In this document: piece by piece, positions 1 to 6,416 of the stretch
Position numbering within the stretch: the stretch's first letter is position 1
How the letters are laid out: every line of letters starts with the position of its first letter
From: Ignavibacteriales bacterium
GTDB taxonomy: Bacteria; Bacteroidota; Ignavibacteria; UBA10030
Reading direction: 5' to 3'
DNA length: 6,832 bases
NCBI GenBank assembly: GCA_016218005.1
Contig: JACRFF010000325.1
Coordinates: 1-6,832, forward strand
The notes under the pieces: generated by a model
What the model was told of the DNA's origin: nothing
Databases searched by the model: none
Seen by the model: only the letters and a program-made list of their open reading frames with translations
Position numbers and translations under genes: made by a program

Positions 1-96
1 GCCTATGCCGAAACGAAGCTTCTCGCCTCGCTTCGGCGAAGCGGGTCTCCGACCAGCCTCGACGAGTCTATGCGGGCGAGTCGGAGCGGGCGGCTT

Positions 97-170
97 CGTG
101 CCTGCACGCCTGCCTGTCCGGTAGGCAGGCCAAAGTGCATTGATGTTTCGGCACACAGGCGTGCAGGCAG
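97..170. repeat. Dispersed palindromic element, copy A
   Basis: CGTGCCTGCACGC (97-109) is followed by a hairpin, GCCTGCC (108-114) with GGCAGGC (124-130) around a 9-base loop. Then comes TGTTTCGGCACACAGGCGTG starting at 144. The first 13-mer occurs exactly, inverted, at 6326-6338. The second block matches the inverted complement of 6300-6319 with two differences. The hairpin also has a relative at 6368-6388. The arms 101-112 and 156-167 are perfect complements, so the whole element can fold. Function unknown; it resembles REP-type extragenic palindromes in behaviour, not by known family. Confidence 0.6.
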
Positions 171-183
171 GCGAAGCGACTGA

Positions 184-211
184 ATCCGCCAAAGGCGGAT
201 CGCTTTTTGAA
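184..211 (+). terminator. Possible intrinsic terminator (plus-strand orientation)
   Basis: ATCCGCC (184-190) and GGCGGAT (194-200) form a perfect 7-bp stem with an AAA loop. It is followed on the plus strand by CGC and a run of five T (204-208). The U-tract is on the plus-strand transcript, so it would stop transcription coming from the left towards phoU, not the pst operon. No plus-strand gene is visible to its left in this window. It may simply be part of the repeat cluster. Confidence 0.4.
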
Positions 212-223
212 TCAGATTCTTCA

Positions 224-266
224 CCCCGACAATCACGAAGTGATGCCCTTGGCAAAAGCGTCGGGG
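224..266. repeat. Compact branched inverted repeat after phoU
   Basis: CCCCGAC (224-230) pairs with GTCGGGG (260-266). Inside are two smaller hairpins: ATCAC/GTGAT (232-236/240-244, GAA loop) and GCC/GGC (245-247/251-253). This gives a small three-way junction. It begins 37 bases after the phoU stop codon on the operon's transcript. No T-run follows it on the minus strand, so it is not a classical intrinsic terminator. It could protect the 3' end of the mRNA or be another dispersed repeat. Confidence 0.5.
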
Positions 267-303
267 TTCAGAATGACACATTACATAGTTTTTCCGCACC
301 CTG

Positions 304-996
304 CTAGTTTGGTTGCGCACCCAAGGGGCGTCCATTCTCAGCGTGATGCTTGACGACCCGCGCCTGCGTGTGGAAGATAACATCTTCAGCGATATTGGTG
401 GCAAGGTCGCCAACGCGCTCAAGGTTCCGGCTGATGCGAATCAATTGCATTCCGGTTTCGAGAGATTGTTTTCCGGACTTCACCTCTTCAATCACGACTT
501 GCGTCATGGTGCGATTCAGCTCATCGATCTTGTCGTCTTGTTGAAGCACGGTGCGCGCCAGTTGAGGGTCGAGCAGGATGAATCCATCCAGCGCATTCCG
601 CAGCATTTCTCTGGCGATGTTGCACATGGGGGGAATTTCGTACAGCGGCTCCTGTTTCGGAGTTTCGTGCAGACTCAACACCGATTCGGCAATGTTCACC
701 GCGTGGTCGCCGATGCGCTCCAAATCGTTGCTGATCTTTTGCACCGCGATAATGAGCCGCAGGTCGCTGGCCACCGGCTGTTGAAGCGCGAGAATATCGA
801 TTACACCGTTGTCGATTTCGATTTCGAGTGAGTTCACTCGCTCATCGGCGGCGATGACTTGCTTCGCCAGCGCATCGTCATCTTCCAGCAACGCTTTCAC
901 GGCCAGCGTAATGTTTTCTTCGACGACGCTTCCCATTTTGATCAGCGAAGTCTTCAAACCCTCCAGCTCTTTTTCAAACCGTCGTTCCATGGTCAT
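304..996 (-). CDS. phoU: Phosphate transport regulator PhoU
   Basis: 230 residues, the usual PhoU size. PhoU is a cytoplasmic, all-helical protein. It connects the Pst transporter to the PhoR-type sensor kinase and keeps the Pho regulon off when phosphate is plentiful. Both halves of the duplicated three-helix fold are visible, each with its metal-site signature: DLERIGDHAVNIAE at 91-104 and NLERVGDLATNIAED at 191-205, with E93/D97 and E193/D197 as expected ligands. I chose the ATG at 994-996 because AGAGGA lies 5 bases upstream; a second ATG two codons later is too far from it. It is last in the operon, 27 bases after pstB, the usual place for phoU. The C-terminal tail (about 212-230) is polar and probably disordered. 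Identification is firm; the kinase partner is not in this window. Confidence 0.97.
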   Translation of the reverse strand: MTMERRFEKELEGLKTSLIKMGSVVEENITLAVKALLEDDDALAKQVIAADERVNSLEIEIDNGVIDILALQQPVASDLRLIIAVQKISNDLERIGDHAVNIAESVLSLHETPKQEPLYEIPPMCNIAREMLRNALDGFILLDPQLARTVLQQDDKIDELNRTMTQVVIEEVKSGKQSLETGMQLIRISRNLERVGDLATNIAEDVIFHTQARVVKHHAENGRPLGAQPN

Positions 997-1023
997 TTTT
1001 GTCCTCTTGGCAATTCGTGTCTA

Positions 1024-1845
1024 TCAGCCGAAACGGCCGGTAATGTATTCCTCAGTTTGCTTCTTGCTCGGCATGGTAAAGATTTTTTTCGTTCCGTCGT
1101 ACTCGATCAATTCGCCCATGTAGAAAAACGCCGTGCGATCGCTGACGCGCGCCGCTTGCTGCATATTGTGCGTTACGATGACAATCGTGTAATCCTTTTT
1201 CAATTCATACATCAATTCTTCGATCTTAGCGGTGGAAATGGGATCGAGCGCGCTCGCCGGCTCATCCATCAACAGTACGTCGGGGCTGACCGCCAATGCG
1301 CGGGCAATGCAGAGGCGTTGTTGCTGCCCGCCCGAAAGACTCATCCCCCCTTTGAACAACGAATCCTTCACCTCGTTCCATAACGCGGCTTGCCGAAGAC
1401 TGCGCTCCACGATTTCTTCGATTCGCCGTCGGTCTCGCATGCCGTTCATGCGCAGGCCGGCGGAAACATTATCCGCAATCGACATCGTCGGAAATGGGTT
1501 GGGCTTTTGGAACACCATGCCGATTCGACGGCGCACCTGCACGGCATCCATTTGGTAAATGTCTTCTCCATCCAACGTCAGCGTACCGGTGATGCGGCTC
1601 TCGGGAATCATTTCGTGCATGCGATTGACCGAGCGGAGGAACGTCGACTTCCCGCATCCCGACGGACCGATGATCGCGACAACGGAATGTTCCGGTATCG
1701 ACAAGCTGATATTCTTCAGCGCTTGGTTCTGGCCGAAGAACGCGCAAACCTGATGCGCCGAAATCTTCTCGCGCTTGCTGGCCAATTCGACCGGAACGGC
1801 TGCAACGGTCGGTTGAACTGAGATCGTTGAAATTTCTTTTTGCAT
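1024..1845 (-). CDS. pstB: Phosphate ABC transporter ATP-binding protein PstB
   Basis: 273 residues. It is the cytoplasmic ATPase that drives phosphate import through PstC and PstA, working as a dimer. All ABC motifs are intact: Walker [10 protein letters not shown] (60-68), Q-loop in VFQKPNPFP (Q113), signature LSGGQQQR (170-177), Walker B LLMDEP (191-196) with catalytic E195, D-loop SALD, and switch His226 in VTHNM. The [10 protein letters not shown] and STAKIEEL stretches are typical of PstB rather than other importers. The first 28 or so residues form an extra N-terminal tail compared with E. coli PstB. The ATG at 1843-1845 lies 10 bases after the pstA stop with no clear Shine-Dalgarno site, so translation is probably coupled to pstA. 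phoU follows after 27 bases. Confidence 0.98.
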   Translation of the reverse strand: MQKEISTISVQPTVAAVPVELASKREKISAHQVCAFFGQNQALKNISLSIPEHSVVAIIGPSGCGKSTFLRSVNRMHEMIPESRITGTLTLDGEDIYQMDAVQVRRRIGMVFQKPNPFPTMSIADNVSAGLRMNGMRDRRRIEEIVERSLRQAALWNEVKDSLFKGGMSLSGGQQQRLCIARALAVSPDVLLMDEPASALDPISTAKIEELMYELKKDYTIVIVTHNMQQAARVSDRTAFFYMGELIEYDGTKKIFTMPSKKQTEEYITGRFG

Positions 1846-1855
1846 AATCGTTTCG

Positions 1856-2692
1856 TTAGTGCTCGTGGTAGCGTTTGCGAGTGGCGAACCGCACTGCGAT
1901 ACTCAAGAGAAGAATCATCAGCATCAGCACGAGCGCCCCCGCCCATGCTTGGGCAATCCAATCATCGAACGGCGAGACACCGTAATTGTAGATAAAGACC
2001 GTGAGTGAGGCAATCGGCTGGTCAAGCGTCGTGTGCCAGAATCTATTGTTGAGAGCGGTAAACAGCAACGGTGCGGTCTCGCCGGCGGCTCGGGCAATCG
2101 CAAGCATGACGCCGGTAACAACACCTCCGAGCGACGTTCGGAGAATGATGCGCAGCGTCGTCTTCCACTCCGAGATACCCAGCGCAAGCGCCGCTTCGCG
2201 GTACGAATGCGGAACCGTCTTCATCATTTCCTCGGTGGTGCGTGTGATGGTCGGGATCATCAGAATCGCCAGCGCCACTCCCCCCGCATACGCGGAAAAA
2301 TGCTTCATCGGAATCACCACAAGCGTGTAGGCAACCACGCCGGTAACAATCGAAGGAACCCCGCTTAACACGTCGGTGAGGAACCGCACCGATGTGCCGA
2401 ACACATTCTGCCCGTATTCGGAGAGATAGATTCCGGACAGAATGCCAACCGGCAAACTGAGGCAACAACCGATGCCGACGAGAATCATCGTGCCCACGAT
2501 GGCGTTCGCCAGACCGCCGCCGGATTCTCCCACCGGCTTTGGCAGCTGCGTGAAGAAATCAAGATTCAACGCAGTGAAACCGAACGAGAGTGTCCGATAG
2601 AAGATGAGCAGCAGCGGAATCAGCGCAAGGAGAACGCTCGCAACACAAAGCGCGTACAGCGCCGTGCTTTTGATCTTGCGGTATCGGAACAT
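1856..2692 (-). CDS. pstA: Phosphate ABC transporter permease PstA
   Basis: 278 residues from the ATG at 2690-2692. It is one of the two inner-membrane subunits forming the phosphate channel. About six membrane helices can be seen (roughly 11-32, 61-86, 101-128, 136-148, 188-208, 250-268). The cytoplasmic EAA loop that docks on PstB is at [12 protein letters not shown] (165-176). The [21 protein letters not shown] and [15 protein letters not shown] stretches are characteristic of PstA. An in-frame TTG at 2702-2704, one base after the pstC stop, would add four residues. Neither start has a good ribosome site, so the exact start is unsure. The short gaps on both sides (13 or 1, and 10 bases) point to tight co-translation with pstC and pstB. 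Confidence 0.97.
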   Translation of the reverse strand: MFRYRKIKSTALYALCVASVLLALIPLLLIFYRTLSFGFTALNLDFFTQLPKPVGESGGGLANAIVGTMILVGIGCCLSLPVGILSGIYLSEYGQNVFGTSVRFLTDVLSGVPSIVTGVVAYTLVVIPMKHFSAYAGGVALAILMIPTITRTTEEMMKTVPHSYREAALALGISEWKTTLRIILRTSLGGVVTGVMLAIARAAGETAPLLFTALNNRFWHTTLDQPIASLTVFIYNYGVSPFDDWIAQAWAGALVLMLMILLLSIAVRFATRKRYHEH

Positions 2693-2705
2693 CCACGAGT
2701 TCAAC

Positions 2706-3638
2706 TTACACCCGGCCCGCTTGATTTTTTCTGGTCACGCTCCACACCAACAATCGTGCAAACGAGTTGACGATGATGGTGATGACAAACAGCACGAGGG
2801 CAATTTCCACAAGGGCGCTGAGGTACATATCGGTCGTCGCTTCGGTAAACTCATTTGCCAACACGCTTGCCATGGTATAGGCCGGGTCGAACAATGACGC
2901 GGAAATCGCCGGGCGATTGCCGATGACCATGGTCACGGCCATCGTTTCGCCGAGAACACGCCCCAATCCAAGAATCGTTGCACCCATGATACCTGACCGT
3001 GCATAGCTCAATCCGATGCGCGTCGCTTCCCATCGTGTTCCCCCCAACGCTAACGCTGCTTCCTTCTGCACGCGAGGAACTGCTTTCAACACGTCGCGGG
3101 AGATCGAAGCAATGATCGGAAGAATCATGATGGACAAGATGACGCCGGCGGATAACATTCCGACGCCGTACGGCGCACCGCGGAACAACGGGATAAATCC
3201 AAGATGGTCGGAGAGCAGCGGCTCGACCGTCGTTCGCATCCACGGAACCATGACAAAGAATCCCCACACGCCGTACACGATGCTCGGTATACCGGCGAGC
3301 AGTTCTACAAAAAAAGAGACCGGGCGTTCCAACCACGCCGGAGCGAGTTCCGACAAGAAAATCGCCACGCCCACGCTGAGCGGCACAGCGATCACCAACG
3401 CCACAGCCGACGAGACGAGCGTTCCGTAGATGAACGGCAACGCGCCGTATTCTTCCTGCACCGGATCCCACACGGAGCGCGTCAGAAAACTCCAACCAAA
3501 TTTCTCGATTGATGATGCCGATGTGCGATACATCTCATACACCATGAAGACGATCAGCAGGAGAATCAAAAAGGCAAACGCGCGCGTCAGATTTCTGAAG
3601 ATCGTGTCGCCGTAGTTCGTTTGCGTGGTTGAGGTCAT
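2706..3638 (-). CDS. pstC: Phosphate ABC transporter permease PstC
   Basis: 310 residues from the ATG at 3636-3638. It pairs with PstA to form the phosphate channel in the inner membrane. Helices are visible at about 17-36, 69-96, 110-133, 159-183, 214-242 and 274-296. The EAA loop facing PstB is at KEAALALGGTRWEATRIGL (192-210). YGALPFIYGTLVSS, LSELAPAWLERP, LLAGIPSIVYGVWGFF and GLGRVLGETMAVTMVIGN are strong PstC family blocks. A TTG at 3663-3665 would extend it by nine residues with no support from the family; I prefer the ATG, although its ribosome site is also weak. Unlike the other junctions in this operon, 122 bases and a hairpin separate it from pstS. Confidence 0.97.
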   Translation of the reverse strand: MTSTTQTNYGDTIFRNLTRAFAFLILLLIVFMVYEMYRTSASSIEKFGWSFLTRSVWDPVQEEYGALPFIYGTLVSSAVALVIAVPLSVGVAIFLSELAPAWLERPVSFFVELLAGIPSIVYGVWGFFVMVPWMRTTVEPLLSDHLGFIPLFRGAPYGVGMLSAGVILSIMILPIIASISRDVLKAVPRVQKEAALALGGTRWEATRIGLSYARSGIMGATILGLGRVLGETMAVTMVIGNRPAISASLFDPAYTMASVLANEFTEATTDMYLSALVEIALVLFVITIIVNSFARLLVWSVTRKNQAGRV

Positions 3639-3681
3639 ACGATGATAGTCGTGAATTGATAGCAATCCGAGTTATTCGAGA

Positions 3682-3727
3682 CAAAATCAAAAAGCGATTA
3701 GCGCCGTCGGCAAAGACCGGCACTAAT
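3682..3727 (-). terminator. Intrinsic terminator/attenuator between pstS and pstC
   Basis: On the operon's strand, ATTAGTGCCG and CGGCGCTAAT (plus-strand 3718-3727 and 3697-3706) make a 10-bp stem with one G-U pair and an 11-base loop. CGC, five T, GA and four T follow. This has the shape of a Rho-independent terminator. It lies 33 bases after the pstS stop and before pstC, and no new promoter is obvious between them. I infer that it partly terminates, so that the porin and PstS are made in excess over PstCAB and PhoU. Confidence 0.7.
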
Positions 3728-3760
3728 CCCCTACTCCACTCTCCACCAAAGAGGGAGCGC

Positions 3761-4789
3761 TTACTTTCCTATCGAATCAATTTTCTTCTCGCACATCTTG
3801 ATAACTTCCTTCGGCAGCGGCGCATAGTAGAGGTCTTTGGCATAGGACTGGCCATCGTGCATTGCCCAACCAAGGAATTTCACCACTTCCGCTTCCTTCG
3901 ACTTGTCTTTCATGTTCTTGTAGACAAGCAGCCATGTGAAGCCGGAGATCGGGTAGGAATATTTCCCGTCCGCATCGGTAATCGAAACACGCAGGTCTTC
4001 CGGCATACTTTTGATCGTTCCAGCCGCGGCAGCAGTAACGGATTCAAAACTTGCCCCCACAAACTCTCCCGCTTTGTTCTTCAACGCCGCGAAAGGCAAG
4101 TTGTTTTTCACCGCGTACGCAAGCTCAACGTAGCCGATGGAACCTTCGGACTGTTTCACCATGCCCGCCACGCCTTCGTTCCCCTTGCCGCCCAAGCCGA
4201 CCGGCCAGCCGACCGACGTTCCTCTGCCAACATTTGCTTCCCACGTGCGGCTCACTTTCGAAAGATAGTCGGTAAAAATGCTCGTCGTCCCGCTTCCATC
4301 CGACCGATGCACGACGATGATCGTTTTGTTCGGTAGATGCTTGGTTGGATTGGCGGCTGCGATTTTTGCGTCATTCCATTTTGTGATCTGGCCGAGAAAA
4401 ATTTCAGCGACAACATCCGGCGTCAATCGCAGGTCGGTTCCCGTTTCCACAAGATTATACGTCGCCACCACCGCTCCCATAACCGTCGGGATGTGAAGAA
4501 CCTCCGTCCCCTGTTTCGCCTTGACCTCTTTCAATTGGTCGTTGCTCATCGGACCGTCGGTTGCGCCAAAGTCCACAGTTCCTTCGATCGTCTGTTTGAT
4601 GCCGCCGCCGCTTCCAATGGATTGGTAGTTGAATTGCACGCCCGTTTGTTTGCTGTAGAGGTCGAACCACTTGGAATAGATGACGTAGGGAAACGTCGCT
4701 CCTGCCCCATTCAATCGTACTTGTGCCTGTGCCGCAACCACGGCGGCAGAGGCAGCGATACCGAGCAGCATCATTTTGAAATATTTCAT
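3761..4789 (-). CDS. pstS: Periplasmic phosphate-binding protein PstS
   Basis: 342 residues. It captures phosphate in the periplasm and delivers it to PstC/PstA. A signal peptide is clear: MKYFK, a hydrophobic core, then AQAQ with likely cleavage near residues 21-23. There is no lipobox Cys, so the mature protein is probably soluble. The phosphate-pocket motifs are complete: GAGATFP (28-34), SIGSGGG (57-63), DFGATD (73-78) and HRSDGSGTT (161-169). The open frame extends 55 codons further upstream into the porin gene. I set the start at the ATG at 4787-4789 because AAAGGA lies 7 bases upstream (plus-strand 4797-4802) and the signal peptide begins there. It follows the porin stop after 35 bases, so the two are co-transcribed. 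Its stop is 33 bases before the hairpin that separates it from pstC. Confidence 0.98.
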   Translation of the reverse strand: MKYFKMMLLGIAASAAVVAAQAQVRLNGAGATFPYVIYSKWFDLYSKQTGVQFNYQSIGSGGGIKQTIEGTVDFGATDGPMSNDQLKEVKAKQGTEVLHIPTVMGAVVATYNLVETGTDLRLTPDVVAEIFLGQITKWNDAKIAAANPTKHLPNKTIIVVHRSDGSGTTSIFTDYLSKVSRTWEANVGRGTSVGWPVGLGGKGNEGVAGMVKQSEGSIGYVELAYAVKNNLPFAALKNKAGEFVGASFESVTAAAAGTIKSMPEDLRVSITDADGKYSYPISGFTWLLVYKNMKDKSKEAEVVKFLGWAMHDGQSYAKDLYYAPLPKEVIKMCEKKIDSIGK

Positions 4790-4824
4790 GTTCGATTCCT
4801 TTCTTTTCTTGAGTTGCAGAACAA

Positions 4825-5943
4825 TTAGAGAAATGTGTAATAGAATGTCGCGCGCGCCGTCAATGAGGGATCGATGCTCGCGCGGTTCAGTGCCGGCGTA
4901 TAGGTTTCGTACTGGATGTTGGGAATGATCTGCACGTTGCGGTCGGCTTTCCACGCAAGTCCAACGATGATGTAATTGCGCGCCGTGTTCTTGACTGCTG
5001 CCGCAGTGGCGACGTGCGCGGGGTCTTTCGAAGAAGCATCCGTACTCGGATCATAGATATCATACCGCGCCACGAGCGAAAGCTCCGGCAGTACAACGTA
5101 CGTTCCGTACACCGAAACGCCCACGGCGTTCTTCGAGGTGTATGCCTTCGTCAGCGTGTCCTTCACTTCATGGTTGGTGGACGCCATGAATGCCTCAACG
5201 TTGAAACTGTATTTGAACGGTTCACTGTAGCCAAGGAAGGCGGAGTACGTCAGCACGCCGTTGCTCAAGGTAGTCCCCGGTGTATATGCGTTAGCGATGT
5301 CGGCCTTGTCGGCGTAGTCGGCGTTCAGCGTCAATTGCAGATTCGCGCTGACTTTGTACTGCACGTGGCCAAAGTAGCGCTTGTACTTGTCGGTCTCCGG
5401 ACTGTTAGCGCTGTTGTTGGACCACATGAACCAGTAGTTGAGCGAACCGTCGTCGAGCAGTTTTCCTTTGAGCGAAATCCCTTGGTCGCGTGAAGGAACA
5501 ACGCCGCGCAAATCCATGATGGTTTTCTCTAATGAGCGATATCCCCACGCTGCTTCCGATATTTCGTACGCAGGCGTCGGTTGAATGCCGAAGATTAGGT
5601 CGCTTCCTGAAAAAATATTTTTCCATCGGAGGTAGGCATCCTTCACGAATACGCCGACCTTTCCATTGCTGGCGTTGGCGGATTGGTCGGCTTCCAGTCG
5701 AAAGCGCGAAGTGAATTGTTCGGAAATGTCGTTGTCATACGCAAAATAGATGCGGCGAAACTCAAACGCCTGCATCGCCGTGGAACCCGAAGCGCTTGCG
5801 ACGTTGCTCAGCGTACTGAAATTAGCGTCGCGCGCAATGTTGTAGCGATAGTCGCCAAACATATATCCGCTAAATTTTCCCTGGGCGCCCAGACTACTGA
5901 CCAGCACCACGGTGCTAACCAAAAGACCCAACAATTTTTTCAT
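4825..5943 (-). CDS. Outer-membrane porin of the phosphate operon
   Basis: 372 residues. A signal peptide is visible at 1-20 (MKKLLGLLV...SLGA, cut before QGK). After it come alternating polar and hydrophobic strands typical of a beta-barrel, ending in FYYTFL. FEFRRIYFAYD (60-70), FRLEAD (81-86), KDAYLRW (101-107) and the WGYRSLEKTIMDLRG...RDQG block (133-155) resemble the OprO/OprP-like (phosphate-selective) porin superfamily, though I cannot assign it to a subfamily. Ser/Asn-rich segments such as 40-56 and 170-186 are likely loops. A strong AGGAG site lies 4 bases before the ATG at 5941-5943. As first gene of the pst operon, just behind a Pho-box-like promoter, it probably brings phosphate or organic phosphates across the outer membrane. 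Substrate selectivity is inferred from context only; I see no diagnostic lysine ladder. Confidence 0.85.
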   Translation of the reverse strand: MKKLLGLLVSTVVLVSSLGAQGKFSGYMFGDYRYNIARDANFSTLSNVASASGSTAMQAFEFRRIYFAYDNDISEQFTSRFRLEADQSANASNGKVGVFVKDAYLRWKNIFSGSDLIFGIQPTPAYEISEAAWGYRSLEKTIMDLRGVVPSRDQGISLKGKLLDDGSLNYWFMWSNNSANSPETDKYKRYFGHVQYKVSANLQLTLNADYADKADIANAYTPGTTLSNGVLTYSAFLGYSEPFKYSFNVEAFMASTNHEVKDTLTKAYTSKNAVGVSVYGTYVVLPELSLVARYDIYDPSTDASSKDPAHVATAAAVKNTARNYIIVGLAWKADRNVQIIPNIQYETYTPALNRASIDPSLTARATFYYTFL

Positions 5944-5972
5944 ACTTCTCCTCTCAAAAAAATGACGTGATA

Positions 5973-6027
5973 AATATAGTGAATTGACATTACCACAGCG
6001 TTGCGCCCGTGTTAAGGAATTGTTACC
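5973..6027 (-). promoter_or_regulatory. Promoter with Pho-box-like array for the porin-pst operon
   Basis: Four 7-base units start every 11 bases. On the plus strand they are CATTACC (5988-5994), CGTTGCG (5999-6005), TGTTAAG (6010-6016) and TGTTACC (6021-6027), each with TT at the same position. Read towards the porin they become GGTAACA, CTTAACA, CGCAACG and GGTAATG, similar to the TTAAC-type PhoP/SphR boxes of Bacillus and cyanobacteria. Nine bases after the last unit is TATATT (5973-5978), followed by TA. This fits a sigma-70 -10 (5 of 6) and nearly fits the Bacteroidota TAnnTTTG element. An activator array in place of the -35 at this spacing is how PhoB/PhoP-type regulators act. Transcription would begin near 5966, giving a leader of about 22 bases with the ribosome site. 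Confidence 0.65.
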
Positions 6028-6114
6028 AAACCGCCCGGGTGTTTGTGCAACCTCGATTCGACGGGGAGACCTAACGGACCATCAGGGCGAAGACCGCCAG
6101 CGCCGCCGCATTCA

Positions 6115-6203
6115 GGCCGAGGCCTTCGGGCCGAGCCTCAGGCCGAGGCCTTCGGGCCGAGCCTCAGGCCGAGGCCTTCGGGCCGAGCCTCAGGCCGAGG
6201 CCT
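6115..6203. repeat. 26-bp tandem repeat, about 3.4 copies, with UUCG hairpins
   Basis: Three exact 26-bp copies (6115-6140, 6141-6166, 6167-6192) are followed by 11 bases of a fourth (6193-6203). Each contains GGCC-TTCG-GGCC, a 4-bp stem capped by the very stable C(UUCG)G tetraloop on the plus strand. GA on both sides can form tandem sheared G-A pairs, and outer AGG/CCT pairing is possible. A period of 26 is not a multiple of 3, so it does not encode a protein repeat. The copies are identical, which implies recent expansion or ongoing slippage. Confidence 0.9.
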
Positions 6204-6250
6204 ACGATGATCTCACGATTGGTCGCCGGCGATGAAACCTGATCCGGCAA

Positions 6251-6271
6251 GTTCTCAAACGACTTGAGAAC
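6251..6271. repeat. Perfect 8-bp hairpin
   Basis: GTTCTCAA (6251-6258) and TTGAGAAC (6264-6271) are exact complements with a 5-base ACGAC loop. No T-run follows on either strand, so it is not a terminator of the usual kind. It could be an operator for a dimeric regulator or part of the repeat cluster; nothing decides between them. Confidence 0.5.
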
Positions 6272-6298
6272 GAGTTTGATGATTGCCTTGATCGCAGC

Positions 6299-6390
6299 CA
6301 CGCCTGCGTGCCAAAACACACTTCTGCGTGCAGGCACGGTTCGCACGGTTCTTTTCCCAAAGGGATGCCTGCCCGTCCGTCAGGCGGGGA
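6299..6390. repeat. Dispersed palindromic element, copy B
   Basis: This is the inverted relative of copy A at 97-170. GCGTGCAGGCACG (6326-6338) is the exact complement of 97-109, and 6300-6319 matches the complement of 144-163 with two differences. The hairpin module GCCTGCC...GGCGGG (6367-6388, 9-base loop, one G-T pair) is related to the one at 108-130. Here it lies outside the two shared blocks rather than between them. Only about 7 bases separate the shared blocks here, against 34 in copy A. The hairpin therefore behaves as a separate module. Confidence 0.55.
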
Positions 6391-6416
6391 TACCCACCTT
6401 CCACATTTGAACGCTG

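Larger units (their letters stand above)
1..303. repeat. Non-coding, palindrome-rich region downstream of phoU
   Basis: I see no credible gene here. The stretch is a mosaic of inverted repeats. An 8-bp hairpin lies at 27-34/38-45 (one G-T pair, GGC loop). CTCCGAC at 47-53 pairs with GTCGGAG at 80-86. CCTGCACGCCTG at 101-112 pairs with CAGGCGTGCAGG at 156-167, and a smaller hairpin sits inside that pair. Further hairpins lie at 184-200 and 224-266. Reading frames across it are rich in Arg and Ser and show no domain, as expected for repeats read by chance. Part of it recurs at 6299-6390, so this is probably a cluster of dispersed palindromic elements. It follows the end of the pst operon and may also help end its transcription. 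Confidence 0.7.

Noticed and set aside
224..266. tRNA-like cloverleaf with a 7-bp outer stem
   Set aside because: It is only 43 bases, lacks the T-loop GTTCGA and other invariant bases, and has no anticodon arm of proper size.
3..422. Minus-strand open frame of 139 codons overlapping the phoU 3' end
   Set aside because: It crosses the palindromic repeats, is rich in Arg and Ser, has no domain or ribosome site, and overlaps PhoU in another frame.
313..831. Plus-strand open frame of 172 codons opposite phoU
   Set aside because: It lies wholly antisense to a firmly identified gene, and its composition is what the complement of PhoU would give.
859..1383. Plus-strand open frame of 174 codons opposite phoU and pstB
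   Set aside because: It spans the junction of two conserved genes on the other strand and shows no family features.
3629..4336. Plus-strand open frame of 235 codons opposite pstS
   Set aside because: It is antisense to the complete PstS; the His/Arg/Phe-rich sequence has no recognisable motif.
3761..4954. Extended PstS start 55 codons upstream
   Set aside because: It would overlap the end of the porin gene and bury the clear signal peptide and ribosome site of the ATG at 4787-4789.
5984..5989. Plus-strand TTGACA as a -35 box for rightward transcription
   Set aside because: No -10 is found at 16-19 bp, and the site overlaps the leftward promoter's array and spacer.
6115..6203. CRISPR array
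   Set aside because: The repeats are directly adjacent with no unique spacers, and there are no cas genes.
5984..6235. Plus-strand open frame across the operon promoter and tandem repeat
   Set aside because: It has no ribosome site, overlaps the Pho-box-like array, and much of it is the 26-bp repeat read in shifting frames.
6164..6346. Minus-strand 60-codon frame (AIIKLVLKSFENLP...)
   Set aside because: The middle looks slightly protein-like, but the start lies in a dispersed repeat, the end in the tandem repeat, and there is no ribosome site. At most a gene remnant.
6380..6406. Eight-residue leader frame (MWKVGIPA) just after the predicted second promoter
   Set aside because: It has no Shine-Dalgarno site and only a few bases of leader, so chance is a sufficient explanation.
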